Assembly: GCA_963422385.1 (NCBI GenBank)
Contig: OY729432.1
Coordinates: forward strand, 62,001-126,000
Direction of reading: 5' to 3'
Source: JAJDTQ01 sp963422385
Lineage (GTDB): Bacteria > Desulfobacterota > Binatia > UBA9968 > JAJDTQ01
DNA length: 64,000 bases
Numbering within the stretch: the stretch's first letter is position 1; each line of letters opens with the position of its first letter. The position numbers and the translations under genes were made by a program. Below the pieces are notes generated by a model. That model had not been told where the DNA came from and did no database searches. It saw only the letters and a program-made list of their open reading frames with translations. Shown here piece by piece: positions 26,615-35,618 of this stretch.

Positions 26615-26916
26615 CTCTTGTGGTCTGGACTGATGGCCTTGGGGACAATGGCATCTTCGGCCAGAGCCGCAAGGTGACGGCGAAGCGGCTCCGGTGCATC
26701 GAAGCTTCGGAAACGTCCTGCATCAAGGTCGGCCCAGCCGACGTTCGCGGCTTCACGCAACCCCTTCAGACGAGCCTCGTTTTCCGCCTCCCGTCGCTCG
26801 ACCAGCCTGATGCCCTCGCGCAGCACTTCGCTGGCGTTCTGATAACGACCGGATTTCACCAAGCGTCCGATAAATCGCGTCTGACGATCCGTTAGAACGA
26901 TGTTGCGTGTCGGCAT
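26611..26916 (-). CDS. parD: ParD-like type II antitoxin
   Basis: A 101-residue antitoxin. The ribbon-helix-helix N-terminus (RNIVLTDRQTRFIGRLVKSG) and RYQNASEVLREGIRLVERRE match ParD/CopG antitoxins. The C-terminal half binds and neutralises the toxin. The ATG lies 25 bases from a perfect palindrome that overlaps the putative promoter, as expected for autorepression by ParD and the ParDE complex. First gene of the two-gene operon. Confidence 0.88.
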   Translation of the reverse strand: MPTRNIVLTDRQTRFIGRLVKSGRYQNASEVLREGIRLVERREAENEARLKGLREAANVGWADLDAGRFRSFDAPEPLRRHLAALAEDAIVPKAISPDHKR

Positions 26917-26940
26917 GATTCAACCCCTCGGAAGCATGGC

Positions 26941-26973
26941 TGGCATATTATGCCATCGGTGGCTCATTGGCAA
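26941..26973 (-). promoter_or_regulatory. parDE promoter with palindromic operator
   Basis: On the minus strand, TTGCCA (26973-26968), 17 bases, TAATAT (26950-26945) make a promoter. The -10 lies inside the perfect palindrome TGGCATATTATGCCA (26941-26955), the likely ParD binding site. Confidence 0.65.
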
Positions 26974-27004
26974 GCCCTCGGAGGTGGCACCGACCGGTAA
27001 AGTC

Positions 27005-28219
27005 CTAATCGATGACCCCCGCGCGCGTGAGCGTCTCGAACTCCTCTTCTCCGAGCCCCAGCAGCTCGCGGTAGAAGTAGGCGTTGTGCTCGCCCAGCAA
27101 GGGGTCTCTGCGGTCCGGGCCGCCGTCGCTTTCGGACAGGGTGAAGGGGGGACGCTGGTACGACATGGCGCCGATCTCCGGGTGGTCCATCCGGTTCCAC
27201 TGGTCCCGGTGCACGAGCTGCGGGTCGTCGTAGATCTGCTCCATGCCGTTCACCAGGCCTGCGGGGACGCCGGCGGCCTGGAGTTTGTCCACCAGTTCCC
27301 GGGCTTCGAATTGACGGGTCCACTCGCCGATCCGTGCTTCCAGCTCGTCGACGCGAGTCCGCCTCCGTCCGGCGGTGGCGTACTCGTCCCGGCCGCCCCA
27401 TTCCGGGCGGTCCATGGCCTGGCACAGCGCCCGCCACTGCTCATCCGACGCCACGCTGAGAACGCACCAGTTGTCATCGCCGGCGCAGGGAAACGCGCCG
27501 TGGGGCACGGCCTCGGGATGGCGGTTGCCGTCACGCACGGCAGTATTGCCGTTGACGGTGTAGTCCAGCAGCAGCGGCGCGATGTACTGGAGCCCGGTTT
27601 CGTACTGCGCCAGGTCGATATGCTGCCCGCGTCCGGTGGTGTCCCGATACTCCAACGCCGCCAGCACCGCCACCACGCCGTAGCCCACGGCGATGTAGTC
27701 AATATAGGGACCGTACAGGATCTGGGGCGAGCCGTCCCGGTATCCGGTGAGATTGGTGAAGCCGGCCAGAGACGAAAGCTGGGAGCCGAAACCCGGATGA
27801 TGCGCGTGGGGTCCGCTCTGCCCCAGGTTCGAGCTGCTCAGCATGACGAGCTTCGGGTTGACCTCGCTGAGGGTCCCGTAGCCCAGGCCCAACCGCCCCA
27901 TGGTACCGGGGCTGAAGTTCTCCACCAGAACGTCCGCCCAGCCGGCAATACGCTTGGCCAGCGCCGTGGCTTCCGTGCCCTTCTTCAGGTTGAGGGTGAT
28001 GCCCAGCTTCTCGCTGTTGCACAACGCGAACAGGCCGGACCGATTGAGGCCGTGAACATTGTCCTTGTACGGAGGATAATGGGTGCGGAAGCCGTCGGGA
28101 CGTATCCGCGACTCCAGGTGCACCACGGTGGCGCCCTGGTCCACGAGATGCTTGCCCACCACCGGCCCGGCCGCATACGCGGCAAACTCCACCACCTTGA
28201 GACCTTCCAGTGCTTTCAT
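27005..28219 (-). CDS. Class III CoA-transferase (CaiB/BaiF family)
   Basis: A 404-residue enzyme that moves CoA between carboxylic acids. The N-terminal GLKVVEFAAYAAGP, the GITLNLKKGTE segment, VLVENFSPGTMGRLGLGY and GRGQHIDLAQYE are family landmarks. An Asp in YIDYIAVGYG sits at the catalytic position. It lies 69 bases downstream of a second, divergent paralogue on the same strand, and the two could form a heteromeric or sequential pair. Substrate unknown; such enzymes often activate organic acids for degradation. Confidence 0.9.
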   Translation of the reverse strand: MKALEGLKVVEFAAYAAGPVVGKHLVDQGATVVHLESRIRPDGFRTHYPPYKDNVHGLNRSGLFALCNSEKLGITLNLKKGTEATALAKRIAGWADVLVENFSPGTMGRLGLGYGTLSEVNPKLVMLSSSNLGQSGPHAHHPGFGSQLSSLAGFTNLTGYRDGSPQILYGPYIDYIAVGYGVVAVLAALEYRDTTGRGQHIDLAQYETGLQYIAPLLLDYTVNGNTAVRDGNRHPEAVPHGAFPCAGDDNWCVLSVASDEQWRALCQAMDRPEWGGRDEYATAGRRRTRVDELEARIGEWTRQFEARELVDKLQAAGVPAGLVNGMEQIYDDPQLVHRDQWNRMDHPEIGAMSYQRPPFTLSESDGGPDRRDPLLGEHNAYFYRELLGLGEEEFETLTRAGVID

Positions 28220-28280
28220 GACCTTTCCATCCCCATGTATCCGTTGATCACACCCGCCCGAGCCCGGATACCGCGCAAAA

Positions 28281-28291
28281 ACGGGACACTA
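28281..28291 (-). repeat. Shortened copy of dispersed TAGTGT...CCCGT motif
   Basis: On the minus strand TAGTGTCCCGT begins with the stop codon of the CoA-transferase at 28289. It equals the 40031 copy with one CGTGT unit deleted. The match is short, so chance cannot be excluded. Confidence 0.25.
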
Positions 28292-29545
28292 GATTACCCC
28301 ATCCTTCTCCAGCCGGGCCAACTCGTCCGCGGCCAGACCCAGCTCCCGGTAAATCTCCTGGTTGTGCTCGCCGATGAGCGGCGCCCGGCGATAAATCCGG
28401 CACGGGAGCTCCGAGAAGCGGGCGAATCCTCCCGGGTAGGTGAGGGAGCGGTTGAGCTCGGGATGCTCCACCTCCTGCCAGAACTCCCGCGCCTTGAGCT
28501 GCGGGTCCGCGAGGAGTTCCCGGGCCGTGGACACGGGATAGCCCAGCATGCCGCGCCCGGTCACCGCCTCGAAGAACTCCTGCTTGGTGACCCCGGTGAA
28601 GAACTCGGCGATGGGCTCCTCCATGATGTCGATCTCGTCCTGGGTCACCTGCTCGATGTTGAACGTGCGCCAGTCCTTTTCCAGCAGAAACGCGGGCGCC
28701 TCCCCCTTCTCGGCCATCCACTCCACCAGCGCCTGGTTGGTCTTGCGGCCGGCCTCGCCGCCGTAGATGATGAAGTTCAGGTATCCGTCCTTGCAGGGCC
28801 AGAACACCCGCATCTTGGCGCCGGTGATGGTGCGCCCGGTCATGAAGGAGCCGGCCCGCTTCTCCACGGACCGGTTGAGGTCCCAGAAGGTATGGGCGTG
28901 GGAGAAGCCCCAGAGCATGCACGCCTGGGCCGACACGTCCACGTGCTCGCCCCGGCCGGTGCGCCTGCGCTGGGTATGGGCCACCAGGGCCGCCATGGCG
29001 GCGTAGGAGCCGGTCCACTGATAGGACTGGGGGAAGGTCACCCGAAGCGGCGGCTTGTCCGGGTCGCCGGTGAGCGACATGCAGCCGCTCATGGCCATGA
29101 TCTCGATGTCCGTGGCCCGATAGCGGCTGTAGGGGCCGGTCAGGCCGAACGGCGTGATGGACACCAGCACCGTGTCGGGGTTGGCGGCCCGGATGACGTC
29201 GTGCCCGAAACCGATCCCTTCGAGATAGCCCGGCCGGAAAGTCTCCAGGACGAAGTCCGCCTTCTCGACCAGGCGTTTGAACAGCGCCTGCCCCTCGGGC
29301 GCCTCCAGGTTCAGTGTGATCCCGCGCTTGTTGTTGTTGAAGGCGAACCAGTAAAGGCTCTTCTCCGAATCGCGTTCACCGTCGAGATACGGGCCAATGC
29401 ATCGGGCGGCGTCCCCGCCCGGACGCTCCACCTTGACCACGTCGGCACCCAGATCGCCCAGCGTCTTGCCGCAAAGAAAGCCCAGCTCATCGGTCAAGTC
29501 CAGAATACGGTAGGGCGACAGAGGCCCTTGTTCACGCAGAGTCAT
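28289..29545 (-). CDS. Class III CoA-transferase family protein, catalytic Asp apparently replaced
   Basis: A 418-residue CaiB/BaiF homologue with the normal landmarks: ILDLTDELGFLCGKTLGDLG near the N-terminus, NNKRGITLNLEAPEG near residue 72, FVLETFRPGYLEGIGFG, and TGRGEHVDVSAQ. Aligned by eye with its neighbour from the GRG motif backwards, the catalytic Asp position is occupied by Tyr175 in PQSYQWTGSYAAM. It may therefore use a different mechanism, act as a partner subunit of the other paralogue, or be a non-transferase relative. It is encoded upstream of that paralogue. Confidence 0.85.
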   Translation of the reverse strand: MTLREQGPLSPYRILDLTDELGFLCGKTLGDLGADVVKVERPGGDAARCIGPYLDGERDSEKSLYWFAFNNNKRGITLNLEAPEGQALFKRLVEKADFVLETFRPGYLEGIGFGHDVIRAANPDTVLVSITPFGLTGPYSRYRATDIEIMAMSGCMSLTGDPDKPPLRVTFPQSYQWTGSYAAMAALVAHTQRRRTGRGEHVDVSAQACMLWGFSHAHTFWDLNRSVEKRAGSFMTGRTITGAKMRVFWPCKDGYLNFIIYGGEAGRKTNQALVEWMAEKGEAPAFLLEKDWRTFNIEQVTQDEIDIMEEPIAEFFTGVTKQEFFEAVTGRGMLGYPVSTARELLADPQLKAREFWQEVEHPELNRSLTYPGGFARFSELPCRIYRRAPLIGEHNQEIYRELGLAADELARLEKDGVI

Positions 29546-29601
29546 AAGTCCGGTTTCCTGTTGCCAATCCGCATTTCCGCCATTTCATACCAAGGGACGC
29601 G

Positions 29602-30000
29602 TCAGTATTCCATGTAGTTCGACACCCGCCAGCCCGACTCCTCCTCGCGCACCCGGATGAGGAGCTTGCGGGAAAATTCGCCGGCGTCTTCCGGCCGGAT
29701 GGTCAGCCGGTAGACGAACGCGATGCGGCCACCGGCCTCCCGCCGTTCCAGCAGCTTGTAGTAGACCCGGGGCTTGCGCGTGCCGGCGTCGATGGCAAAT
29801 CCCGAAGTCAGCCGGATCTGCTCGTCCACCTTGCTCCGGGCCAGCCCGGCGGTGAACTCTCTGGACCCGGGCAGGTCGATCTCGACATAGTGCCGGTCCA
29901 GGAACACCTCCGCCACTCCCCGGGGCGTGGTGTCGCCGTCACTCTTGCAGCCAACGCACGCCAGCAACAGCACCGCGCACAACACGCCGCGACGAGTCAC
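29602..30000 (-). CDS. Small predicted lipoprotein
   Basis: A 132-residue protein with a lipoprotein signal: GTG start, MTRRGVLCAVLLLACVGC, with LLAC or CVGC as lipobox. The mature part has a beta-rich pattern ending SGWRVSNYMEY, like DUF4878/NTF2-type periplasmic proteins, but I do not assign a family with certainty. Its start overlaps the stop of the upstream hydrolase gene (GTGA). It is the last gene of the ileS-lspA-hydrolase run on this strand. Confidence 0.65.
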   Translation of the reverse strand: MTRRGVLCAVLLLACVGCKSDGDTTPRGVAEVFLDRHYVEIDLPGSREFTAGLARSKVDEQIRLTSGFAIDAGTRKPRVYYKLLERREAGGRIAFVYRLTIRPEDAGEFSRKLLIRVREEESGWRVSNYMEY

Positions 30001-30761
30001 GTCCCGGGACTCCTCAAGTGCCGCACCATCCAGTCCTCCGTCCGGTTCAGCGCAACCTCACGATCCTCCTCACGGGTGAAACGGTGGTCGGCGCCGGGAA
30101 GGATGCACATCGCCTTCTCACCCGCCAGCGCGCCGTAGAGCGCTCGCCCCTGTTCCACCGGCACGGTGGCATCCGCATCGCCGTGGATCACCAACACCGG
30201 ACAGGTGACGTGCGCCGCCGCTTCGGCGACGTCGATGGTGGTGGCCTCTTCCATGAAATCCATATTGAGCCGGCGGCCGTTGAACTCGATGAAACCTTGC
30301 GCGCGCCATCGAGCGATCGCCTTGGGGGGGAAATCCCGATCGAGGATTTCCCGTGGATCAAAGGGCGCGGCCAGGGTCACCAGCGCCGCCACGCCCTCCG
30401 CCGCGCCCGCGTACATCAACGCGGTAGTGCCTCCCATGCTGGACCCGACGACGCCCACCTGCGCCAGCCCGCGTTCCTTCAGCCATGCGTGGGCCGCCTC
30501 GAGATCATCCACCTGCCGGGTGCACGTGATGGACTCGAAGTCCCCGGAGGATTCGCCGGCGCCGGTGAAGTCGAAGCGCAGCACGGCGAATCCCGCCCGG
30601 CTCAGGGAATCACCCAGGCGGACGTGCTTGAGGCTCTCCTTGCTCGATTCCATGCCGTGGCACAGAATTACGCCGAAACCGTTGGCGGTCTCCCGCGGCA
30701 GATGGAGGACTCCCGCCAAACGCTCGCCCCGGCCATTGCCGAACGTGACGTGTTGTTCCAT
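29997..30761 (-). CDS. Alpha/beta hydrolase (dienelactone hydrolase / esterase-like)
   Basis: A 254-residue hydrolase. LCHGMESSKES is the oxyanion region, FDFTGAGESSG the family marker, Ser108 in VVGSSMGG the nucleophile, Asp in HGDADATVP and His in GADHRF the rest of the triad. The ATG at 30761 begins the natural domain; a longer in-frame extension would run back into lspA and is rejected. It starts 12 bases after the lspA stop, so it is part of the same transcript. Confidence 0.85.
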   Translation of the reverse strand: MEQHVTFGNGRGERLAGVLHLPRETANGFGVILCHGMESSKESLKHVRLGDSLSRAGFAVLRFDFTGAGESSGDFESITCTRQVDDLEAAHAWLKERGLAQVGVVGSSMGGTTALMYAGAAEGVAALVTLAAPFDPREILDRDFPPKAIARWRAQGFIEFNGRRLNMDFMEEATTIDVAEAAAHVTCPVLVIHGDADATVPVEQGRALYGALAGEKAMCILPGADHRFTREEDREVALNRTEDWMVRHLRSPGT

Positions 30762-30772
30762 AAGCGCCGGTT

Positions 30773-31318
30773 TCAGTCGCCGGCCCGGGCCGAAGAAAAC
30801 GGATCCCGTCCTTTGGTCCGCATGAGGCAATAGAGGCACAGCGCCGCACCGACGGTAATGAAGCTGTCCGCCACGTTGAACGCCGGCCAGTGGTAGCCGT
30901 TCCAATAGACGTCGAGAAAATCGATCACCTCGCCGTAGAACAGGCGGTCCACCAGATTGCCCGACGCCCCTCCCAGAACGAAAGTCAATGAAAGGATGAA
31001 TCCGGTGTCCGTTTCCGAAAGCCGGCGCAGCAGATGAATGACGAAGACGACGGCGACCAGCGAGAAGAGGATGAGAACATGGGAACCAAGGGCTCTGCGT
31101 TGTCCGGCCAGCAGCCCGAACGCCGCGCCGGTGTTACGGACGTGGGTCAGGTCCACCAGCCCCTCGATGACGGGAATCGAGTGATGCAACGGAATGGTCT
31201 GATCAATCAGCACCTTGGTGCCCTGATCGAGCAGCAGGATCACGGCCAGCAGCAAGATTATGCGCGCGCGTTTTCGGCCTGCGGTAAAGATCGTAACACC
31301 TCCGCGCAACGGGGACAT
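30773..31318 (-). CDS. lspA: Lipoprotein signal peptidase II
   Basis: About 181 residues with four membrane helices. The two catalytic Asp lie in GGASGNLVDRLFYGEVIDF and NVADSFITVG, as in all LspA proteins. It removes lipoprotein signal peptides at the inner membrane. The ATG at 31318 overlaps the 3' end of ileS by 61 bases. A GGAGG inside the overlap does not precede a standard start at the right distance, so the start is the least certain point. The ileS-lspA order is common in bacteria. Confidence 0.93.
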   Translation of the reverse strand: MSPLRGGVTIFTAGRKRARIILLLAVILLLDQGTKVLIDQTIPLHHSIPVIEGLVDLTHVRNTGAAFGLLAGQRRALGSHVLILFSLVAVVFVIHLLRRLSETDTGFILSLTFVLGGASGNLVDRLFYGEVIDFLDVYWNGYHWPAFNVADSFITVGAALCLYCLMRTKGRDPFSSARAGD

Positions 31319-34176
31319 ACCCCTGGATGGGCTGCATGCTCTCCGACGCCCGGGTGATATTTCCAGCACCGCTCGCACTTTCCGCCGTCGGCCGCGTACA
31401 CGCCGACGGCGGCGCCCAGCAGGAGGCTATCGTAGCCCACGGCGCGTCCCGGCGCCGATGCCCCGTCCGCGACGCCCTCGTGCTTCTCCCCGCCGCCATC
31501 CCCGGGCTCCGGGTACACGAGATCGCCCGACGGCTCACCCGACGCCACCGAGACCTGCGACACGATGAAAACGTCCTCCCACGCCATCACCGCGCCGGCG
31601 CGCAGCAGCTCCTGAATGCCCGGGGCCTTCCCGTAGACATCCGGATACAGCACTACCCGGGCGTCCAGGGAATGGCCGATGGCGCCGCACTGACGCGCCG
31701 CCTCCAGGGCCTTCAACACCTCGCCGCGCAAATCCAGCCGGAGTTCCCACTCCGCGGCAAGCGCCGGATCCGACAACCTCCGGTCCGGTTCCGGCATGGG
31801 CGAAAGCAGGATGCTGTCCGGGCGGGAGGGCGTCTGCGGCACATGTTCCCAGATCTCTTCGGCGGTGAACGAAATGATGGGCGCCATCAGGTGGAGCAGG
31901 GTCTGCAGGATGCCGTGGAGCGCGGTCTGCGCCGATCTCCGGCCGGCGGAGTCGGGCGCCTCGCAGTAGAGCCGGTCCTTGACGATGTCCAGGTAGAGGG
32001 AGCTCAGGTCCACGCTACAGTAGTTGTTCAACGCGTGATAGACGACGTGGAACTCGAACTTGTCGAAGGCTTCGAGGCACCGCCCCAGCAGCCGCTGGGT
32101 TCGGTCGAGGACCCAGCGGTCCAGGGGTTCGAGGGCCTCCGGGCCCAGCGCGTCGGTCGACGGATCGAAGTCGTGGAGATTCCCGATGAGGAAACGAGCG
32201 GTGTTGCGCAGCCGCCGGTACGATTCCACCAGCCGTTTCAGGATCTCGTCGGAAATGCGCACGTCGTCACGGTAGTCCTCGGCGGCCACCCAGAGCCGGA
32301 TGATGTCGGCGCCGAACTTCTTGATGATCTCCTGCGGCGCGGTGACGTTGCCCAGGGACTTGGACATCTTGTGTCCCTTGCCGTCCAGCACGAAGCCGTG
32401 GGTGAGGACGCCGTCGTAAGGGGCCCGGCCGCGGTTTGCCACGGACGTCAAGAGCGAGGTGTGGAACCAGCCCCGGTGCTGGTCGCTGCCTTCGAGGTAG
32501 AGGTCCGCCCGGCCGCCCAGCTCGGGGCGGCGCTCCACCACCGCGGCATGGCTCACCCCGGAGTCGAACCAGACGTCCAGGATATCCTCTTCCTTGGAGA
32601 ACCGGGTGGAGCCGCACCGCTTGCAGCAAAACCCCGGAGGCGCCAGCTCTTCCGGCGGCATCAGGAACCACGCGTCCGACCCCTCCTGCTCGAACAGCCC
32701 GGCCACGTGCTCGCACAGCGCCTCGCTCAAATGCGGCTCGCCGCAGTCCACGCAGTACAGCACCGGGATGGGGACGCCCCAAGAGCGCTGCCGGGAGATG
32801 CACCAGTCGGGACGGTTGGCCAGCATTCCGGTAATGCGGTCCTGTCCCCAGGGCGGGATCCACCGGACCTGCTTGACGGCATCGAGGGAGCCTTGCCGCA
32901 AACCGTCGAGAGCCATGGATATGAACCACTGCTCGGTGGCGCGGAACAGGACCGGCTTCTTGCAGCGCCAGCAATGCGGGTAGCTGTGGCTGAGGTCCCG
33001 GGACTTGAGCAGGCTTTTCTCTTCATCCAGCCTGGCGATGATCCGCGGGTTGGCGTCGAAGACCATCTCCCCCTGCAACTCCCCCGCTTCCGCGGTGAAC
33101 CGGCCGTTCCCGTCCACCGGGGCATAGGCGTCGAGGCCGTAGCGACGGCCCGCCTCGAAGTCCTCGTGGCCGTGTCCCGGCGCCACGTGGACGCACCCGG
33201 TGCCCTGCTCCGCGGTGACGAACTCCCCGAGGATGACGATGACGTCCCGGTCGAGCCACGGGTGTGAGCAGACGGCGCCCTCGAGCTCGGCCCCGGACCA
33301 GGAGCCCTCCAGCACCTCGAACTGTCCGGCCTCGTAACCGAAGACTTCCATCAGCGACGACATCAACTCGTCCGCGACCACCAGCACGCCCGCGGGCGTC
33401 CGAACGCGCCGGTACCGCATCCGGGGGTGCAGGGCGATGGCCTGGTTCGCGGGGAGCGTCCAGGGTGTGGTGGTCCAGATTGCGAAGGCGCCGTCCGGGT
33501 CGTCCGGCAGCTTCCCCTTGGCGTCCTTGACCGGGAACTTCACGTAGACCGAAGGGGTTTCCCGGTCGTCGTACTCCACCTCGGCCTCGGCCAGCGCGGT
33601 GGCGCAGGAAGCGCACCAGTAGACCGGCTTCTTGCTCCGGTACATGGAACCGCTGGCCATGAACTTGCCGAGCTCACGCACCTCCGCGGCCTCGTACCCG
33701 AAGTCGATGGTACGGTAGGGCTTCGCCCATTGCCCCAGCACCCCCAGCCGCTTGAACTCCTCGCGCTGGATCTCGATGAACTTCTCCGCGTGGGCGCGGC
33801 ACAGCCTGCGCACCTCCACCTTGCTGAGCCGGTTCTTCTTCTCCCGGCCCAGGCTCTTCTCCACCTGGAGCTCGATGGGGAGTCCGTGACAGTCCCAGCC
33901 GGGGATGTAGGGCGTGCAATAACCCCGCATGCTCTTGTACTTGATGATGATGTCCTTGAGGATCTTGTTGAGTGCGTGCCCGATGTGGATGCGTTCGTTG
34001 GCGTACGGCGGACCGTCGTGCAGGACGAACCTGGGACGCCCGAGATTGGCCTCCACCATCTTCTCGTGGATGTCTTCACGCTCCCACTTCTCCACCTGCA
34101 CGGGCTCCTTCCGGGGCAGGTTGCCGCGCATCGGGAACGTGGTCTTGGGGAGGTTGAGCGTGTCTTTGTAGTCCAT
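31258..34176 (-). CDS. ileS: Isoleucyl-tRNA synthetase
   Basis: A 972-residue class I synthetase that charges tRNA-Ile. It has HIGH at residues 64-67, the CP1 editing domain in the middle, GKGHKMSKSLGN near residue 607, an anticodon-binding domain, and a C-terminal zinc finger with CERCWKYH and CPRCAEVL. The length and the zinc finger match the bacterial IleS type. The ATG at 34176 gives the canonical MDYKDTLNLPKT start. It heads the ileS-lspA operon. Confidence 0.97.
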   Translation of the reverse strand: MDYKDTLNLPKTTFPMRGNLPRKEPVQVEKWEREDIHEKMVEANLGRPRFVLHDGPPYANERIHIGHALNKILKDIIIKYKSMRGYCTPYIPGWDCHGLPIELQVEKSLGREKKNRLSKVEVRRLCRAHAEKFIEIQREEFKRLGVLGQWAKPYRTIDFGYEAAEVRELGKFMASGSMYRSKKPVYWCASCATALAEAEVEYDDRETPSVYVKFPVKDAKGKLPDDPDGAFAIWTTTPWTLPANQAIALHPRMRYRRVRTPAGVLVVADELMSSLMEVFGYEAGQFEVLEGSWSGAELEGAVCSHPWLDRDVIVILGEFVTAEQGTGCVHVAPGHGHEDFEAGRRYGLDAYAPVDGNGRFTAEAGELQGEMVFDANPRIIARLDEEKSLLKSRDLSHSYPHCWRCKKPVLFRATEQWFISMALDGLRQGSLDAVKQVRWIPPWGQDRITGMLANRPDWCISRQRSWGVPIPVLYCVDCGEPHLSEALCEHVAGLFEQEGSDAWFLMPPEELAPPGFCCKRCGSTRFSKEEDILDVWFDSGVSHAAVVERRPELGGRADLYLEGSDQHRGWFHTSLLTSVANRGRAPYDGVLTHGFVLDGKGHKMSKSLGNVTAPQEIIKKFGADIIRLWVAAEDYRDDVRISDEILKRLVESYRRLRNTARFLIGNLHDFDPSTDALGPEALEPLDRWVLDRTQRLLGRCLEAFDKFEFHVVYHALNNYCSVDLSSLYLDIVKDRLYCEAPDSAGRRSAQTALHGILQTLLHLMAPIISFTAEEIWEHVPQTPSRPDSILLSPMPEPDRRLSDPALAAEWELRLDLRGEVLKALEAARQCGAIGHSLDARVVLYPDVYGKAPGIQELLRAGAVMAWEDVFIVSQVSVASGEPSGDLVYPEPGDGGGEKHEGVADGASAPGRAVGYDSLLLGAAVGVYAADGGKCERCWKYHPGVGEHAAHPGVCPRCAEVLRSLPQAENARA

Positions 34177-34262
34177 GAACTTCGTCCCTCACTTGCCGGC
34201 AAGCGACTTCCGGGCATCGGGGTGCCTGGGATGGGAGGTCGGGTGGGATATGGAACCCGGCG

Positions 34263-35618
34263 TCATGCTGCTCCGAAGACGCGAGGCTGCGCGGGGAGCC
34301 TCTCTCTTTCCAGCACACCCTTGTTGACCAGGATCGATCGGATGGCGATTCCGGACACCTCGAAGTGATGCGCTGCTTCTTCCATCAGATCGTCGTCAAG
34401 CTCCTCATCTCCAAGGAAGTTTCGAAGCGCGTCGAATGGACACAGAAACTCCTGCGCGAAAGCCCGTTGCAATCTCTGGCGATCGGTCGCTGCATTCGTC
34501 ACCGGCAGCAACCCTTCGTCGTCTGCCGTCACCAAATGGTCCCCGATAATTCGAGCGAGAGCGAACCGCCTGGCGTTGGGATGCCTTTTCTTGAGTATCG
34601 CCTTGACCACCCCTGGATCGTCGTCAGCACGAAGACCGGCGGGAATCGGGATTTGATCGATGTCGGAGGGCTCCCTGATCCACGACACGGGAACGTCACA
34701 TAGTTCGGCCAGACGGCCACTATCGATCTGGTCGTCTCCAAGGGACCACTCCCGGCGCGCTGTTCCGGCCACCGCCTCGGCGGCTTCCCAGGGCTGTCGG
34801 CCGTCTCCCGTTGCGTCGACTGCCGCGTTCCTGATCGTCGAGGATATGGAGAGCGATCGCGTAGTGGACGGCCCAACGAATTTTTTTTGGATCCGTTCGA
34901 AGTCCTCAAGTACATTCCGCTTCGAGGAGGAGGCCAATTCCTCGATCGCGCCTTGGCCCACGAGTACCGCCGCTTCCCGCAAGCGGTCCAGCATCGCGGG
35001 ATCCGCCTCTTCGGGATCGAACCCCATTCTCGCTTCCATGGCGCGCGCGAGGCTTCGGGCGGGGTCGTATCTTTCCTCGCGGAGTTCATGCCAGGCTGCA
35101 TCCAACTCCCTGGATCTTTCGCTCGCACCGCTGAGGCAACCCATTCTCGAAACCACGGCGTCGACGAACTCCTGAACCCCGGACTCAAAGTCGCCCGCTG
35201 GAACGTGGACATCGATCTCGTTGAGAAAGCGCAGCGAGTGGCCTGAGCCGGAGCCTGTCCGTCGGGTTCGAACATGCACGCTGTCGCCGCTGCCACTGAA
35301 TTCCATGTCGGGCCACGGATAGCCGTTTCCGGCCGCGCCGACCTTGTGGCTCATGTCCCAGGAAATGCTTCGCCCGTTCGCGTGGCCGACGCTGTCCGTT
35401 TCCCATCGCAGGCGCCACCAATTGGCTACGAGCCACGCGGCGAGGTCGAAAGCCGACACCCGTATGTCCGATCTGACGGTCTTTGCATGCAAATCTTCCA
35501 CGTCGGTTGCTGATATTCCACCGGCTTCGATACTGATCCGGGCAAGCGAGTGTCGGTCTACCGGGTCGCCGAAGTCGCGCGGCATCCATTCGAAATCAAT
35601 CTTGAACTGCTTGCTCAT
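34263..35618 (-). CDS. ImmA/IrrE-like protein lacking HExxH, two-gene cassette
   Basis: A 451-residue protein. The C-terminal third follows the ImmA/IrrE metallopeptidase layout: RRFALARIIGDHLV where RFTLAHELGH is usual, then RLQRAFAQEFLCPFDALRNFL for the conserved AxxFAaelLmP helix, and HHFEVSGIAIRSILVNKGVL at the end. The zinc motif HExxH is not present (residues read ARIIGDH), so peptidase activity is doubtful. The first 250 residues are unassigned. ATG 35618 lies inside the 3' end of the upstream gene (23-base overlap). Together the two resemble a toxin-antitoxin or stress-regulatory cassette. GC content is lower than in the flanking core genes. Confidence 0.65.
   Translation of the reverse strand: MSKQFKIDFEWMPRDFGDPVDRHSLARISIEAGGISATDVEDLHAKTVRSDIRVSAFDLAAWLVANWWRLRWETDSVGHANGRSISWDMSHKVGAAGNGYPWPDMEFSGSGDSVHVRTRRTGSGSGHSLRFLNEIDVHVPAGDFESGVQEFVDAVVSRMGCLSGASERSRELDAAWHELREERYDPARSLARAMEARMGFDPEEADPAMLDRLREAAVLVGQGAIEELASSSKRNVLEDFERIQKKFVGPSTTRSLSISSTIRNAAVDATGDGRQPWEAAEAVAGTARREWSLGDDQIDSGRLAELCDVPVSWIREPSDIDQIPIPAGLRADDDPGVVKAILKKRHPNARRFALARIIGDHLVTADDEGLLPVTNAATDRQRLQRAFAQEFLCPFDALRNFLGDEELDDDLMEEAAHHFEVSGIAIRSILVNKGVLERERLPAQPRVFGAA

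Noticed and set aside
26900..29617. 905-codon plus-strand frame opposite two CoA-transferase genes
   Set aside because: It spans two separate real genes on the other strand and has no family features.
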